Source of the DNA: Enterococcus rotai
GTDB taxonomy: Bacteria; Bacillota; Bacilli; Lactobacillales; Enterococcaceae
Reading direction: 5' to 3'
Assembly (NCBI RefSeq): GCF_001465345.1
Contig: NZ_CP013655.1
Span: 3,473,091 to 3,537,090 of the forward strand
Length of the DNA stretch: 64,000 nt
Of the stretch, positions 8,670-16,851 are shown piece after piece. A model generated the notes under the pieces. That model was given only the letters and a program-made list of their open reading frames with translations, was not told the origin of the DNA and ran no database searches. The stretch's first letter is position 1. Every line of letters starts with the position of its first letter. The position numbers and the translations under genes were made by a program.

Positions 8670-8863
8670 TCACCTTCCCCTCCTTGATTTAGATTTTTTG
8701 CATGTTTATCTTTGTTTTCCAACAGTTTCTTAAAAACCCTTCGAGTAAATTGATTTATAAATTCTTGTTCCATTTCTGGTATTTCTTCATTTTCAATCAC
8801 ATACATTATATATGCCATACTAATTTTTGTATCTAAACCAAACTTTATTGTATATAAATCCAT
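8663..8863 (-). CDS. Small hypothetical protein
   Basis: A 66-residue frame starting at ATG 8863, 8 bases after GGAGG; the ATG at 8869 is too close to that site. The protein is acidic to mixed, with no signal peptide and no known motif. It is coupled to the 48-residue frame that follows. Paired small genes of this kind are common in plasmid backbones; no function can be given. Confidence 0.5.
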   Translation of the reverse strand: MDLYTIKFGLDTKISMAYIMYVIENEEIPEMEQEFINQFTRRVFKKLLENKDKHAKNLNQGGEGEC

Positions 8864-8964
8864 GTTCATCCCCTCCTATATAATTTAATTACTTGTTTCA
8901 GTTTCTGTTTTGTTTCACAAAATATTTGTTGTCCATGTGGGGTAACATTTCTACTTTTTTAATG

Positions 8965-8980
8965 CACAACTATTGACACT
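8965..8980. repeat. Copy b of dispersed 16-base motif
   Basis: Identical to the copy at 1127-1142 (CACAACTATTGACACT). It lies just past a minus-strand terminator (8986-9016). Confidence 0.7.
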
Positions 8981-8985
8981 AATTC

Positions 8986-9016
8986 ATAAAAAAGGAGTCC
9001 ATTATTTTGGACTCCT
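8986..9016 (-). terminator. Terminator after the 9033-9167 frame
   Basis: On the minus strand an AGGAGTCC/GGACTCCT stem with an 8-base loop is followed by six T. It ends the transcript of the small frame at 9033-9167 and possibly the 9276-9860 gene. Confidence 0.8.
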
Positions 9017-9032
9017 AGGTTTGCTATGTATT

Positions 9033-9167
9033 TTATCTTAAATATTTTTCGACCATATTTTGTATGTACTGTATAGCCTCACGATAACCTCTTGAATCTT
9101 TGTCTGTCTCCGTTTCAACTATATCTATACATATCCTTAACATTTCTTCTTCCTTTTCTGTCATCAT
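9033..9167 (-). CDS. Small ORF, 44 residues
   Basis: This frame starts with tandem ATG codons after AGGTGG and is followed within 20 bases by a strong terminator, which supports it being real. The product is acidic (MMTEKEEEML..., ending VEKYLR) and helical. It probably shares a transcript with the 9276-9860 gene. No family recognised. Confidence 0.45.
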   Translation of the reverse strand: MMTEKEEEMLRICIDIVETETDKDSRGYREAIQYIQNMVEKYLR

Positions 9168-9275
9168 CCTTTCCACCTCTAGTTATTTTTTTATCTATAA
9201 TAAGATTACCATGCTAATAGTAATCATGTTGTAATTTGTTATCCGATTTTATTTATTTTAAAAATTAGTAGTTAC

Positions 9276-9860
9276 CTACCTATTGATTAGGTCATCATAA
9301 TTTAATTTTTTTTGCTTAAACGCAACTTTGAATTGTTCTCTTCTTGCTTCTTTTTCTTCTGATGTTGTATTTTTTGCTTGCTCAACTATATAGGACGATT
9401 TATATTTATTTGTATAGTTTTTTTGTAGTTTAAAAATATTCATATCAATCCCTGTATCGCATTTAAAATCTATACTAACTTGTTTTTTTACATAGATTTT
9501 TTGGATTATTTTCAGCCATTTTATCAGGTATTTTCTATCTTGCCCATTAGTAATAGTTTTTAGGTTACTGTATGCTGATTTACCCTGTTTTGCTTTGTTT
9601 AATATATCTAGGTAGTATTTATCGAGGGATAGATAAACCGTTACCCTATCAGTGTTTTTAATCCTATTATCTTTAACGATATCATGCTCTAAGCAATGCA
9701 ATAAATATGCCACACTATCCATTTTGATATTATCACTATGTATTTCCTTCCATCTTATTTTATGTATTAGATATTTACTATTCTTCTTCTTAACTCCCTT
9801 ATATTCAATTATGTCTTTTTCTCTGTCTTTATAATATTTTACTTGTATATGATGTTCCAT
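9276..9860 (-). CDS. Hypothetical basic protein
   Basis: A 194-residue Lys/Tyr-rich protein with a strong ribosome site (GGGAGGGAGG before ATG). No signal peptide, membrane segment or motif that I can name. The middle (residues 70-125) looks like a mixed alpha/beta unit and the C-terminus is charged. It is followed by the 44-residue frame and a terminator. It may belong to the plasmid-like part of the region; function unknown. Confidence 0.55.
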   Translation of the reverse strand: MEHHIQVKYYKDREKDIIEYKGVKKKNSKYLIHKIRWKEIHSDNIKMDSVAYLLHCLEHDIVKDNRIKNTDRVTVYLSLDKYYLDILNKAKQGKSAYSNLKTITNGQDRKYLIKWLKIIQKIYVKKQVSIDFKCDTGIDMNIFKLQKNYTNKYKSSYIVEQAKNTTSEEKEARREQFKVAFKQKKLNYDDLINR

Positions 9861-10349
9861 TTCCTCCCTCCCGTTATTTATAATCCTTAGTACATTATCT
9901 GTACTATCACATCTATGTATGTAATCTAGTATATATCCATCCCATCCGTTGACTCTAATTTTAATCTATTGGTCTATTTTTGTAAAATTTAAATAGACAT
10001 CTTTAGATATTACAAAAACAGCGTTTAGCCTTTACTTTTAAGACATTAATGATTATATCCAAAATTGGTATACATATAATTTCGTGATTATTATTAACTT
10101 TTTTAACTCTTGGGCTTAAATTGGATTTATTTCATTTTTTATTTTTTAATATTATTTCAATCTGTCCATATAGTTATTTTAAGCACCAATAAAAAGCCGC
10201 CAGATTAGTTCTAAGGGTTTTAAAATTTGATTTGGTATATTTGTACCAAAAACTTACAAAACACCCTAGAGAGCCTCCCAGAGCCTTTTGATTTTTTTGT
10301 AAAAAAAGAAGACACAAGTATTGACACTTGCACCTCCTAATTATTGATA
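9861..10349. other. Gene-free stretch with small repeats
   Basis: About 490 bases without a supportable gene. It contains copy 2 of the 14-base repeat (10038-10051), an inverted repeat TTTGGTA/TACCAAA (10231-10237 with 10244-10250), a duplicated AGAGCC block near 10269-10289 and copy d of the 16-base motif (10313-10328). Confidence 0.45.
10313..10328. repeat. Copy d of dispersed 16-base motif
   Basis: CACAAGTATTGACACT, one mismatch from copies a and b. Read on the minus strand it forms a short CAAGT/ACTTG hairpin followed by CTTCTTTTTTT, so here it may also serve as a weak terminator for the surface-protein gene. Confidence 0.6.
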
Positions 10350-13300
10350 CTATACTAGATTATTAATTGCTTGTTGTAATTTTAACACAACATTATTAAT
10401 ATCTGATTGCGAAACATCAGGGTTGTCGTATACGTATTTAGCATCGGCTAATTTAATCATTAGTGTTGACCAAGAATGTACATTATAGTTTGATTCATCT
10501 AGTGTTAATGCTAAATTGTAAGCTTCTAGCAGTTGACTTTTATTTACTGTTTCAATTTCTGATACTTGCTCCTCAACTTCTTGTTTTGCCTCAGTATCAG
10601 TAGTTTCTTCTGTTACTTCAACAGTAGTTTCAATTGTGCCCTCAGTTGCTTCTTGTTTACTACTTTCTGTTTGTTCTACTTTTGTTTCCTCAGTAGTTTC
10701 AATTTCTTGTGTTGTTTCTTTTGGCAATTCTTCTGGAATTTCTACTGTTTCTTGGATGTTGAATTTTAATTCTCTTTGTTCTTTTGGAACAGTTACGCTA
10801 CGTGTTTTTGTTGGTTTTGAGTAATTTTTAGCTCCTAAAAATACACTTCCCATTGTATATTTACCACTGCCATTTTCTTCTAAATGGATACCCACTGAAC
10901 CTTCATTGATTCCGTTTAATAGCAAGTTGGCATTATGCCCTGGACTATTAATCCATGCATTAACTACGATACTTGCACCGTTTTGGGCTAACCATTCCAA
11001 ACTACTTGGGTTGTTATACATCCCAATATTTTCGGCAAATACTACATTTTCGTAGCCATAATCATATGGTGCATCTGCTCCATCTTCTCCATTAGGGCGA
11101 GTGTGTTCGTACAAGGTAAAGATTTCCTCAGACCGTACATCTGCTCCTTGTTGTAGTGCTGACTGGTTATTAAGTCCAATTAATCCATTGCTTTGACGGT
11201 GTGCATTGATTAAACCTAATGCTTGGCTTGCAATTGCTTGTTCTACTTCTGATACGTTTTGTTCTGGTGGTGTTACCACATCTTTCTTATAAACAAATGT
11301 TACTGTTTTATCAACATCTGCTGTTACTGTTTGTGTATATTCACCTTGTACTGTATATCCTGCAAAGGTACTTGATAATGCTGTAAAACTTTTTCCTTGT
11401 TCTACTTGTACGGGTACATTCGTTCCTAATACGTTACCTTCAGTATCCACATGCTCTACATCAATTGTAACCATTGTTGGTGGAATTACTTCATCTTTCT
11501 TATATGTGAAAGTAATTGTCGTATCCCCAGTTACTGTTACTGTTTGTGTAGTTGCTCCTTGTAATGTATAACCTGTAAGTGCCATTGCATTTGCTGTAAA
11601 CTGTTTTCCTTCTTCTACTTCTACTGGTACTTCTGTTTCCAACATTTTTCCATCTGTATCTTTATGATTTACAGTTACCATAAATTTGTTTACTTCTGGT
11701 GCTTTTTCTTCTAGATTATTGTAAGCATTTTGTAAATTTGTGTTTGCTTGGTCTACCTCAGCTTGTGTTACTCCTGCATCAGATAACACACTATTAGCCA
11801 CACCTAATGCTGTTTCAAACTCTGTCCAACTATCGTTAGTATAGTTACTCTTTTGAGTATCTTTTACATTATTTACTGTTGTTTGTAGTGTTGTTTTATC
11901 TACTACTACAGGTGTTTCATCTTTTTCATACACGAATGTTAATGTTTTATCTCCATTTACAGTAATTGTTTGTGTATCTGCTCCTTGTAAAGTATATCCT
12001 GTAATTGTTTTTGCACTTGCAGTAAATGTTTTTCCTTCTTCTACTTCTACTGGTGTATCTGTATCCAATACATTTCCTTCAACATCTTTGTATTCTACTG
12101 TTACGTTAAATTTAGTTACTGGTGTTGCATCTTTTTTGTAGATAAATTTAATTGTTGTATTTCCAGTAACCGTTAGTGTTTGTGTAGTATCCCCAATTAC
12201 TGTATAACCATCAATAGTTTTTGCTGTTGCTGTAAATACTTGTCCTTTTTCGATATTTTCTGATACAGAAGTATAAGCAATATTTTCTCCATTTTCATCC
12301 AAATATTGTACTGTTACATCAAATTTTTCTACTGGTGCAGTATTTTTACTATATACAAATTTGATTGTTGTATTTTTGCTAACCACCACTGTTTGTGTAG
12401 TTTCTCCTTGTAGAGTATATCCAGTGATAGTTTCTGCAGTTGCTGTATAAGATTCTCCATCTTCTACTTTAACTGTGTTTGTATCTGCAATAGTGTTGCC
12501 ATCAGTATCCACATGCATAATTGTTACATCGAATTTTTCCGCAGGAATTGGTGTTTCTGCATTTTTCTTATACGTAAATGTAATTACTTTATCTGCATTT
12601 ACTTTTACTGTTTGTGTAGGTTGACCTTGCAACGTAAATCCTTCAAATGTTTTTGCAGTTGCTGTAAATGATTTGCCTTCTTCTACTTTCACATCCGCAT
12701 CTTTGTCCAACACATTTCCTTCAGTATCTTTGTAAATAACCGTCACATTATATTCTTTTACTTCTGGTTTTACTTCTGGTTTTACTTCTGGTTTTACTTC
12801 TGGTTTTTCAGGTTCTGTTGGTTTTTCTGGATTTACTGGTTTCTCTGGCGTTGTTGGTTTTTCTGGATTGGTTGGTTTATTGATTTCTTGACCGTTATTA
12901 TTTCCAGTATCTGTCTGATTTGAATTGCCATTCTGGTTATTTCCACTCATATTATTTTTAGAGTTTAGATTTTCATCTGAATTTTGATTCAAATTAGTTT
13001 CTACTTGTGTTTTTACATTACCATCCGTATCTGCTAATACAGGATTTTTTGGAATATCAGAATTTTGATTTGCAAATGACTTGCTGCTATCTACTTTATC
13101 ATTATCATCCAAGACTTTATCAGCTACAACGTTACCATCTTTATCTAAAATTGTTATATGATTGCCATCAAAATGGATAACTCTTCCAATTTCAAGGGCA
13201 TAATGGTCACCATTTGTTAAATTAATGTTGTTAATTTCTGCTAACGTTTCCACTTTTATGTTAGTTACTTGCGAAATTGCCCATAGAGTATCCCCACTTT

Positions 13301-13517
13301 TTAAGGTGTAGGAAGTTGCTCCTTCTTCAATTTGGATTGATTCTGGACTATTGGCAAACCATTCATCCGCATAAACATTGGTTTGAATCGACATTCCACT
13401 AACCAATAAAGTTGAGAATAACATACCTTTTATAACCCAATTTTTTTTAGATTTAACCATACGGCATTTGTATTTTTCTTCCGTTAATGCTTTTTGTAAA
13501 CGTTTTTTCTTTGTCAT
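10350..13517 (-). CDS. Secreted LysM/MucBP/CAP-domain surface protein
   Basis: A modular 1055-residue exported protein. In order: a KxYKxGKxW-like signal peptide (EEKYK..., SKKNW, hydrophobic 30-50, cleavage near A50); a LysM peptidoglycan-binding domain (~69-115); a Ser/Asn-rich and Pro-rich PEKP/PEVK linker (~150-257); four MucBP repeats; a FIVAR-type helical module; two more MucBP repeats; a CAP/SCP domain (~770-895, with HTRPNG and SPGHNANLL); a Thr/Glu-rich stretch; and a second FIVAR-like module at the C-terminus. There is no LPxTG anchor, so LysM probably holds it on the wall. MucBP suggests mucin adhesion; the CAP role is unknown. It heads toward two small genes upstream in the same direction. 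Confidence 0.85.
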   Translation of the reverse strand: MTKKKRLQKALTEEKYKCRMVKSKKNWVIKGMLFSTLLVSGMSIQTNVYADEWFANSPESIQIEEGATSYTLKSGDTLWAISQVTNIKVETLAEINNINLTNGDHYALEIGRVIHFDGNHITILDKDGNVVADKVLDDNDKVDSSKSFANQNSDIPKNPVLADTDGNVKTQVETNLNQNSDENLNSKNNMSGNNQNGNSNQTDTGNNNGQEINKPTNPEKPTTPEKPVNPEKPTEPEKPEVKPEVKPEVKPEVKEYNVTVIYKDTEGNVLDKDADVKVEEGKSFTATAKTFEGFTLQGQPTQTVKVNADKVITFTYKKNAETPIPAEKFDVTIMHVDTDGNTIADTNTVKVEDGESYTATAETITGYTLQGETTQTVVVSKNTTIKFVYSKNTAPVEKFDVTVQYLDENGENIAYTSVSENIEKGQVFTATAKTIDGYTVIGDTTQTLTVTGNTTIKFIYKKDATPVTKFNVTVEYKDVEGNVLDTDTPVEVEEGKTFTASAKTITGYTLQGADTQTITVNGDKTLTFVYEKDETPVVVDKTTLQTTVNNVKDTQKSNYTNDSWTEFETALGVANSVLSDAGVTQAEVDQANTNLQNAYNNLEEKAPEVNKFMVTVNHKDTDGKMLETEVPVEVEEGKQFTANAMALTGYTLQGATTQTVTVTGDTTITFTYKKDEVIPPTMVTIDVEHVDTEGNVLGTNVPVQVEQGKSFTALSSTFAGYTVQGEYTQTVTADVDKTVTFVYKKDVVTPPEQNVSEVEQAIASQALGLINAHRQSNGLIGLNNQSALQQGADVRSEEIFTLYEHTRPNGEDGADAPYDYGYENVVFAENIGMYNNPSSLEWLAQNGASIVVNAWINSPGHNANLLLNGINEGSVGIHLEENGSGKYTMGSVFLGAKNYSKPTKTRSVTVPKEQRELKFNIQETVEIPEELPKETTQEIETTEETKVEQTESSKQEATEGTIETTVEVTEETTDTEAKQEVEEQVSEIETVNKSQLLEAYNLALTLDESNYNVHSWSTLMIKLADAKYVYDNPDVSQSDINNVVLKLQQAINNLV

Positions 13518-13540
13518 TTTTAAAATTCTCCTCTTTTAAA

Positions 13541-13867
13541 TTATAATAGTTCTTTATTTTCATTGGCTAATTCTGCTTTTAAATTACCTGCAATTCTATT
13601 CAGAATCATCAAACTAAATAAATAATAGATATTAGTTAATACCACACATATAATAAATGCTTTTTGATTTTTATCCTCAAAATACATTCCCAAAAATGAT
13701 TTGATACAAAGGATTACAAACAAAAATATGATAAAGTAAAATCCACCATTTAATAAGACACAAGGCAACATACTAGCCACTAAAAAATACGTTGTGATGC
13801 TGTTTGTCTCTTTTCTTTTTGCCCATAACCGTAATTCTTCAATTTCTTTTAAACTTAATTCTTCCAT
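13541..13867 (-). CDS. Small membrane protein
   Basis: A 108-residue protein with about three membrane helices (roughly residues 23-40, 42-60 and 68-90) between charged ends. No family recognised. It lies 23 bases before the large surface-protein gene and 10 bases after the 13878-14117 gene, all in one direction, so the three probably share a transcript. It might help export or anchor the surface protein; that is inference from position only. Confidence 0.6.
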   Translation of the reverse strand: MEELSLKEIEELRLWAKRKETNSITTYFLVASMLPCVLLNGGFYFIIFLFVILCIKSFLGMYFEDKNQKAFIICVVLTNIYYLFSLMILNRIAGNLKAELANENKELL

Positions 13868-13877
13868 ATTTTACTCC

Positions 13878-14117
13878 TTACTTAAATTTGTCTTTTAATA
13901 TCCCATTTACTGATTTTATATGATAGATATCTTTTTTAACTTGTCTTCCTTCTGATTTAAATTCTAGAGTTTTTGCTAAAAATCCATCATTATAAGTGAT
14001 TTCAGTATCCAAATTGTATTCTTCCCTTTCCCCGAACCGATTAATTATCACTATACGCCCTTCTTCAATCACTAATTTACTCTCATTAATAGCTTGTGCA
14101 AATCCTTTAATATCCAT
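13878..14117 (-). CDS. Small hypothetical protein, first gene of the surface-protein operon
   Basis: A 79-residue, mostly beta-rich soluble protein with a clear upstream GGAG site. No motif recognised. It is the likely first gene of a three-gene unit with 13541-13867 and 10350-13517. Directly upstream is the 132-bp inverted-repeat element, which may carry or interrupt the promoter. Confidence 0.55.
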   Translation of the reverse strand: MDIKGFAQAINESKLVIEEGRIVIINRFGEREEYNLDTEITYNDGFLAKTLEFKSEGRQVKKDIYHIKSVNGILKDKFK

Positions 14118-14147
14118 ATTTAGCCTTAAGTCTCCTTACTTTTTAAT

Positions 14148-14279
14148 AGGTAATAAAAGAACGACATGAACATGCACAAAAAAACCGATTTAACGGATTT
14201 GGAAATCCATTTAAATCAGCTTTTCGATATGTATAAATTTTTTTATCTATGTAAGGTAACTATCGTTCTTTTATTACCT
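14148..14279. repeat. 132-bp element with 17-bp perfect terminal inverted repeats
   Basis: AGGTAATAAAAGAACGA at 14148-14164 is exactly inverted at 14263-14279. Between the arms lies a second, imperfect hairpin (GATTTAA...TTAAATC, ~14188-14218). No gene fits inside. It lies between a serine recombinase gene and the surface-protein operon. It could be a MITE-like element, a recombination site for the adjacent recombinase, or a structured leader. No target duplication is obvious. Confidence 0.65.
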
Positions 14280-14363
14280 GTTTACTAACTTTTTTGCGCT
14301 TTTTATTTAACCACATATTTAGTTTAACATGGACTATACTCAAATAAAAGTCCTAAATCAATT

Positions 14364-14936
14364 TCAGTTTAACAAATTGTTTCTTTTTCGTACATTGTAT
14401 ATAGTCTTAAGGCAAACATCACAATATTCTGCTATTTCTTGTAAGATATAATTCCCGCTAATATACATTTCTACTATCTTCTGCTCAGTCTCTTCATCGA
14501 TTCGTTTTTTACCTAAAATCACACCATTTTTTTTTGCTTGCTGTAATGCCGATTTTGTACGTAATGATACGTTTTCACTTTCCATCTCGGCAAATGTTGC
14601 TAAAATATTAAATATTAACCTACCCATGGCAGTACTGGTATCAATATTTTCATGGATTATTTTTAGATGGATATTTCTTTCTCTTAAATCCGCCTCTAGA
14701 TTTATTAATTGCCTTACACTTCTTGATAATCTGTCTATCCGATAAATTAAAAATGTATCACCTGTTTCCAATTTTTTCAAAGCTTTAGTTAGTTCTTCTC
14801 TATCAGTTTTTCTTCCAGATACCTGCTCAGTAAAAATTTTATCTGGTTTAAAAGGTTTAAATGCTTCTAACTGTACTTCTATTCCCAAATCCTGTTTATT
14901 AGTGCTCGTTCTTCCATATGCTATGGTTTTTGCCAT
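14364..14936 (-). CDS. Serine recombinase, Tn3/plasmid resolvase type
   Basis: The N-terminal domain has AYGRTSTNKQ with the nucleophile Ser at 11, YRIDRLSRS near 65-73, and the GRLIFNILATFAEMES region typical of small resolvases. The C-terminus has a helix-turn-helix (LQEIAEYCDVCLKTIYNV, ~165-182). The 190-residue length matches plasmid resolvases. The start has GGAG about 10 bases upstream. It lies just downstream (on the plus axis) of the 132-bp inverted-repeat element, a possible recombination site. It probably resolves multimers of, or rearranges, the plasmid-like element. Confidence 0.9.
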   Translation of the reverse strand: MAKTIAYGRTSTNKQDLGIEVQLEAFKPFKPDKIFTEQVSGRKTDREELTKALKKLETGDTFLIYRIDRLSRSVRQLINLEADLRERNIHLKIIHENIDTSTAMGRLIFNILATFAEMESENVSLRTKSALQQAKKNGVILGKKRIDEETEQKIVEMYISGNYILQEIAEYCDVCLKTIYNVRKRNNLLN

Positions 14937-15075
14937 CTTAAATCATCTCCTGTATTCTATTTATCATCTCCATTCTATAATTATTCATTTCAACATACAT
15001 ATTATTTCAGTATTTACTCTTAATTGATACTGTAAGTTTTGGTTTAATCTTTTTGTTTTTTACTTTATGACTCTT

Positions 15076-15090
15076 AACTTAAATTAAGTT
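15076..15090. promoter_or_regulatory. 15-bp palindrome upstream of the recombinase gene
   Basis: AACTTAAATTAAGTT is a perfect palindrome about 140 bases before the 14936 start. It could be a binding site for a regulator or recombinase. Nothing else is seen in 14937-15199. Confidence 0.35.
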
Positions 15091-15199
15091 TAACATCAAA
15101 ATTATGTTGTTGTCTTAAAAGTGTTATCATCTTTCTAGATTTCTTTCTCTGATGTGCAATCAAGCTATATAATATCTAGCAAAATTTGCTTTCATTTTT

Positions 15200-15400
15200 T
15201 TATAAAGTCTCTTCAAACGTTCTTTTCATAAAAAAATGTACATAATTATAATTCACAACTACTGACACTTCATATACTTTTAAACACCCTAAAAGACGTT
15301 CTATCAAGTTCAAAATGTGGTTATACAATTTTATACCTTCCTCTTGTAAAACCACCCAGAACGAAAACCTGACCTTATTTTTCTTCTTTTGTTTTCTCAT
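15200..15400 (-). CDS. Doubtful small ORF
   Basis: A 66-residue frame that overlaps the end of the 15375 gene by 26 bases and contains copy c of the 16-base motif in its C-terminal codons. There is only a weak ribosome site (GAAG) and no recognisable domain. It could be a coupled small gene, the decayed 3' end of a longer gene, or chance. Confidence 0.25.
   Translation of the reverse strand: MRKQKKKNKVRFSFWVVLQEEGIKLYNHILNLIERLLGCLKVYEVSVVVNYNYVHFFMKRTFEETL
15254..15269. repeat. Copy c of dispersed 16-base motif
   Basis: CACAACTACTGACACT, one mismatch from copies a and b. It lies close to AAACACCCTA (15282-15291); a similar AACACCCTAGAGAG stands near copy d, so the similarity may extend beyond 16 bases. 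Confidence 0.6.
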
Positions 15401-15881
15401 TCTTCAAATTGTCCGTTTTTATTATTTTTTCGGAAATTTTATCTGCTATTTTCTCTAAATCAGAATTTAATCGCTCTAATTCTTCCAAAGCCTTTCCATA
15501 TTTATCAATAATAGCTTGCTCTGATTTATTAAAAGCATAATCTTGTACCTCTAATTTGATACTTATCGCCTCTTGCAAATATTTATTGGATATACCTGCT
15601 AAATAGTTCAAGTTATTGTTGGTTAAAATAAATACATTTTTCCCTTCTACATTCTTAATAATTTTAATTCCTTCAACTGCCTTACCACCTTTTTTAATAC
15701 GAGTTTGTAATCCAACAACAATACCTTCTCTACGTTCCCCATCAAACACTAATTCTTTAGCAAGTTCTTTGTCTTCAAAAAGATAATTCCAAAATTCACT
15801 TACTGTAATTCCCTCACTTTTTTCCCCCAATACTGTATATAATTTTTTTAGTACTTTGCTAGTTGTAGACATCTCGACCAC
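15375..15881 (-). CDS. Hypothetical protein with C-terminal coiled coil
   Basis: A 168-residue protein. The first half looks like a compact winged-helix-type or mixed domain (SEGITVSEFWNYLF...), the last ~55 residues form a charged coiled coil (GKALEELERLNSDLEKIADKISEK). No family recognised. The GTG at 15881 and ATG at 15872 are both possible starts after AAAGG. It resembles small plasmid or element backbone proteins in composition, but I cannot name a function. Confidence 0.5.
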   Translation of the reverse strand: MVEMSTTSKVLKKLYTVLGEKSEGITVSEFWNYLFEDKELAKELVFDGERREGIVVGLQTRIKKGGKAVEGIKIIKNVEGKNVFILTNNNLNYLAGISNKYLQEAISIKLEVQDYAFNKSEQAIIDKYGKALEELERLNSDLEKIADKISEKIIKTDNLKNEKTKEEK

Positions 15882-16272
15882 ACACCTTTCTTTGTTTGTA
15901 TAAGGATGATACCTCTATCTACAACTGTAGTCAAATCTTTCTTAAAAAAATATACCTGCTATAATATACCTGCTCTTATAAAACTTCCTGCATCTTTCAT
16001 GCTCTCAACTGGACATCTCTTTTTCAAAAACATTATTTTATCAATGGTATTGCTCTGTTTTACTCTTCTCGTTTATCAGAAAAGAAAAATTACTATATTT
16101 TTGATAAAAAAGCAGTATTTTTGAAAAATTGCTTTCTTAGTTTTTGAAAAGAAACCATATCCGTAAACGAAAATAGAAAAGAAAAACTGCTTTTTTACTT
16201 AACCGCTCTCGTTAATTGTCACTATCAACATTTAAGAAATAGGTTAAGCCTTTAGAATCATCTACTATTTAT
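15882..16272. other. Gene-free junction of the AT-rich region with the core
   Basis: About 390 AT-rich bases without a supportable gene; short runs of AAAAGCAG/CTGCTTTT type and a duplicated ATATACCTGCT (15948-15974) are the only structure. Base composition rises after about 16,270, so the edge of the accessory region is probably here. No tRNA or clear attachment repeat was found. Confidence 0.4.
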
Positions 16273-16731
16273 TTATAATTCGCGCCTATACATCCTAGTT
16301 TTTGTAAGTTCTCCATCGCCTTGAACCATACCTATAAATTTCCAACCATACCTCTCGTAAAATGTAGAATGATCCGTTATAAGGTAAAGATAATCGTTTC
16401 CTTTGTTTTTGAAATCATCGCAAACGAATTGAAGCATGTTTCCTGCTAACCCTTGATTTCGATAAGAATCTTCAACATAGACAGCACATATGTTAGGTGT
16501 TAAATCTTTTCGATCATGAAAATCATTTTCTATGACTCCGATACCTGCTACAATTTTTTTGTCATCACAAACAATATACCATTGTGGAACAGAAGCAGTT
16601 GAATTTATGCATGCTTCCATGCTTTGAATGTACGCTTCAATTGGTATCTTCCATTTTTGATGAAACCATTCAGCTGCCTCTAGTAGAAGCTCAGGATACT
16701 CTTTTATTTTTACTATTGTAAAATCTTTCAT
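16273..16731 (-). CDS. GNAT-family N-acetyltransferase
   Basis: A 152-residue GNAT enzyme that would move an acetyl group from acetyl-CoA to a small molecule or protein amine. Seen: the beta4-alpha3 acetyl-CoA loop in the form VEDSYRNQGLAGNML (~87-101) and a late YLITDHSTFYERYGWKFIG segment with the usual Tyr. It has a good ribosome site (GGAG). It stands alone next to the accessory region edge. Substrate unknown. Confidence 0.85.
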   Translation of the reverse strand: MKDFTIVKIKEYPELLLEAAEWFHQKWKIPIEAYIQSMEACINSTASVPQWYIVCDDKKIVAGIGVIENDFHDRKDLTPNICAVYVEDSYRNQGLAGNMLQFVCDDFKNKGNDYLYLITDHSTFYERYGWKFIGMVQGDGELTKTRMYRREL

Positions 16732-16795
16732 TTTTTTCTCCGAATTCTGATTTTATTTATAGTATAACGTTATTTATACACTCTCACAATCTCTA

Positions 16796-16837
16796 ATAAA
16801 AAAACTGACAGATACACATAAGTGTTATATCTGTCAG
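16796..16837 (-). terminator. Terminator of the flavoprotein gene
   Basis: On the minus strand CTGACAGATA pairs with its complement (16805-16814 with 16828-16837) around an inner CAC/GTG stem, followed by seven T. It lies 15 bases past the stop of the 16852 gene. Confidence 0.85.
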
Positions 16838-16851
16838 CTTAATCAAACTAT

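Noticed and set aside
10566-10824. Plus-strand frames opposite the surface-protein gene
   Set aside because: They are shadows of the Thr/Glu-rich repeats of the minus-strand gene and have no ribosome sites.
15906-16124. Plus-strand frame of 72 residues
   Set aside because: It has no ribosome site, no recognisable domain and an AT-driven composition at the edge of the accessory region.
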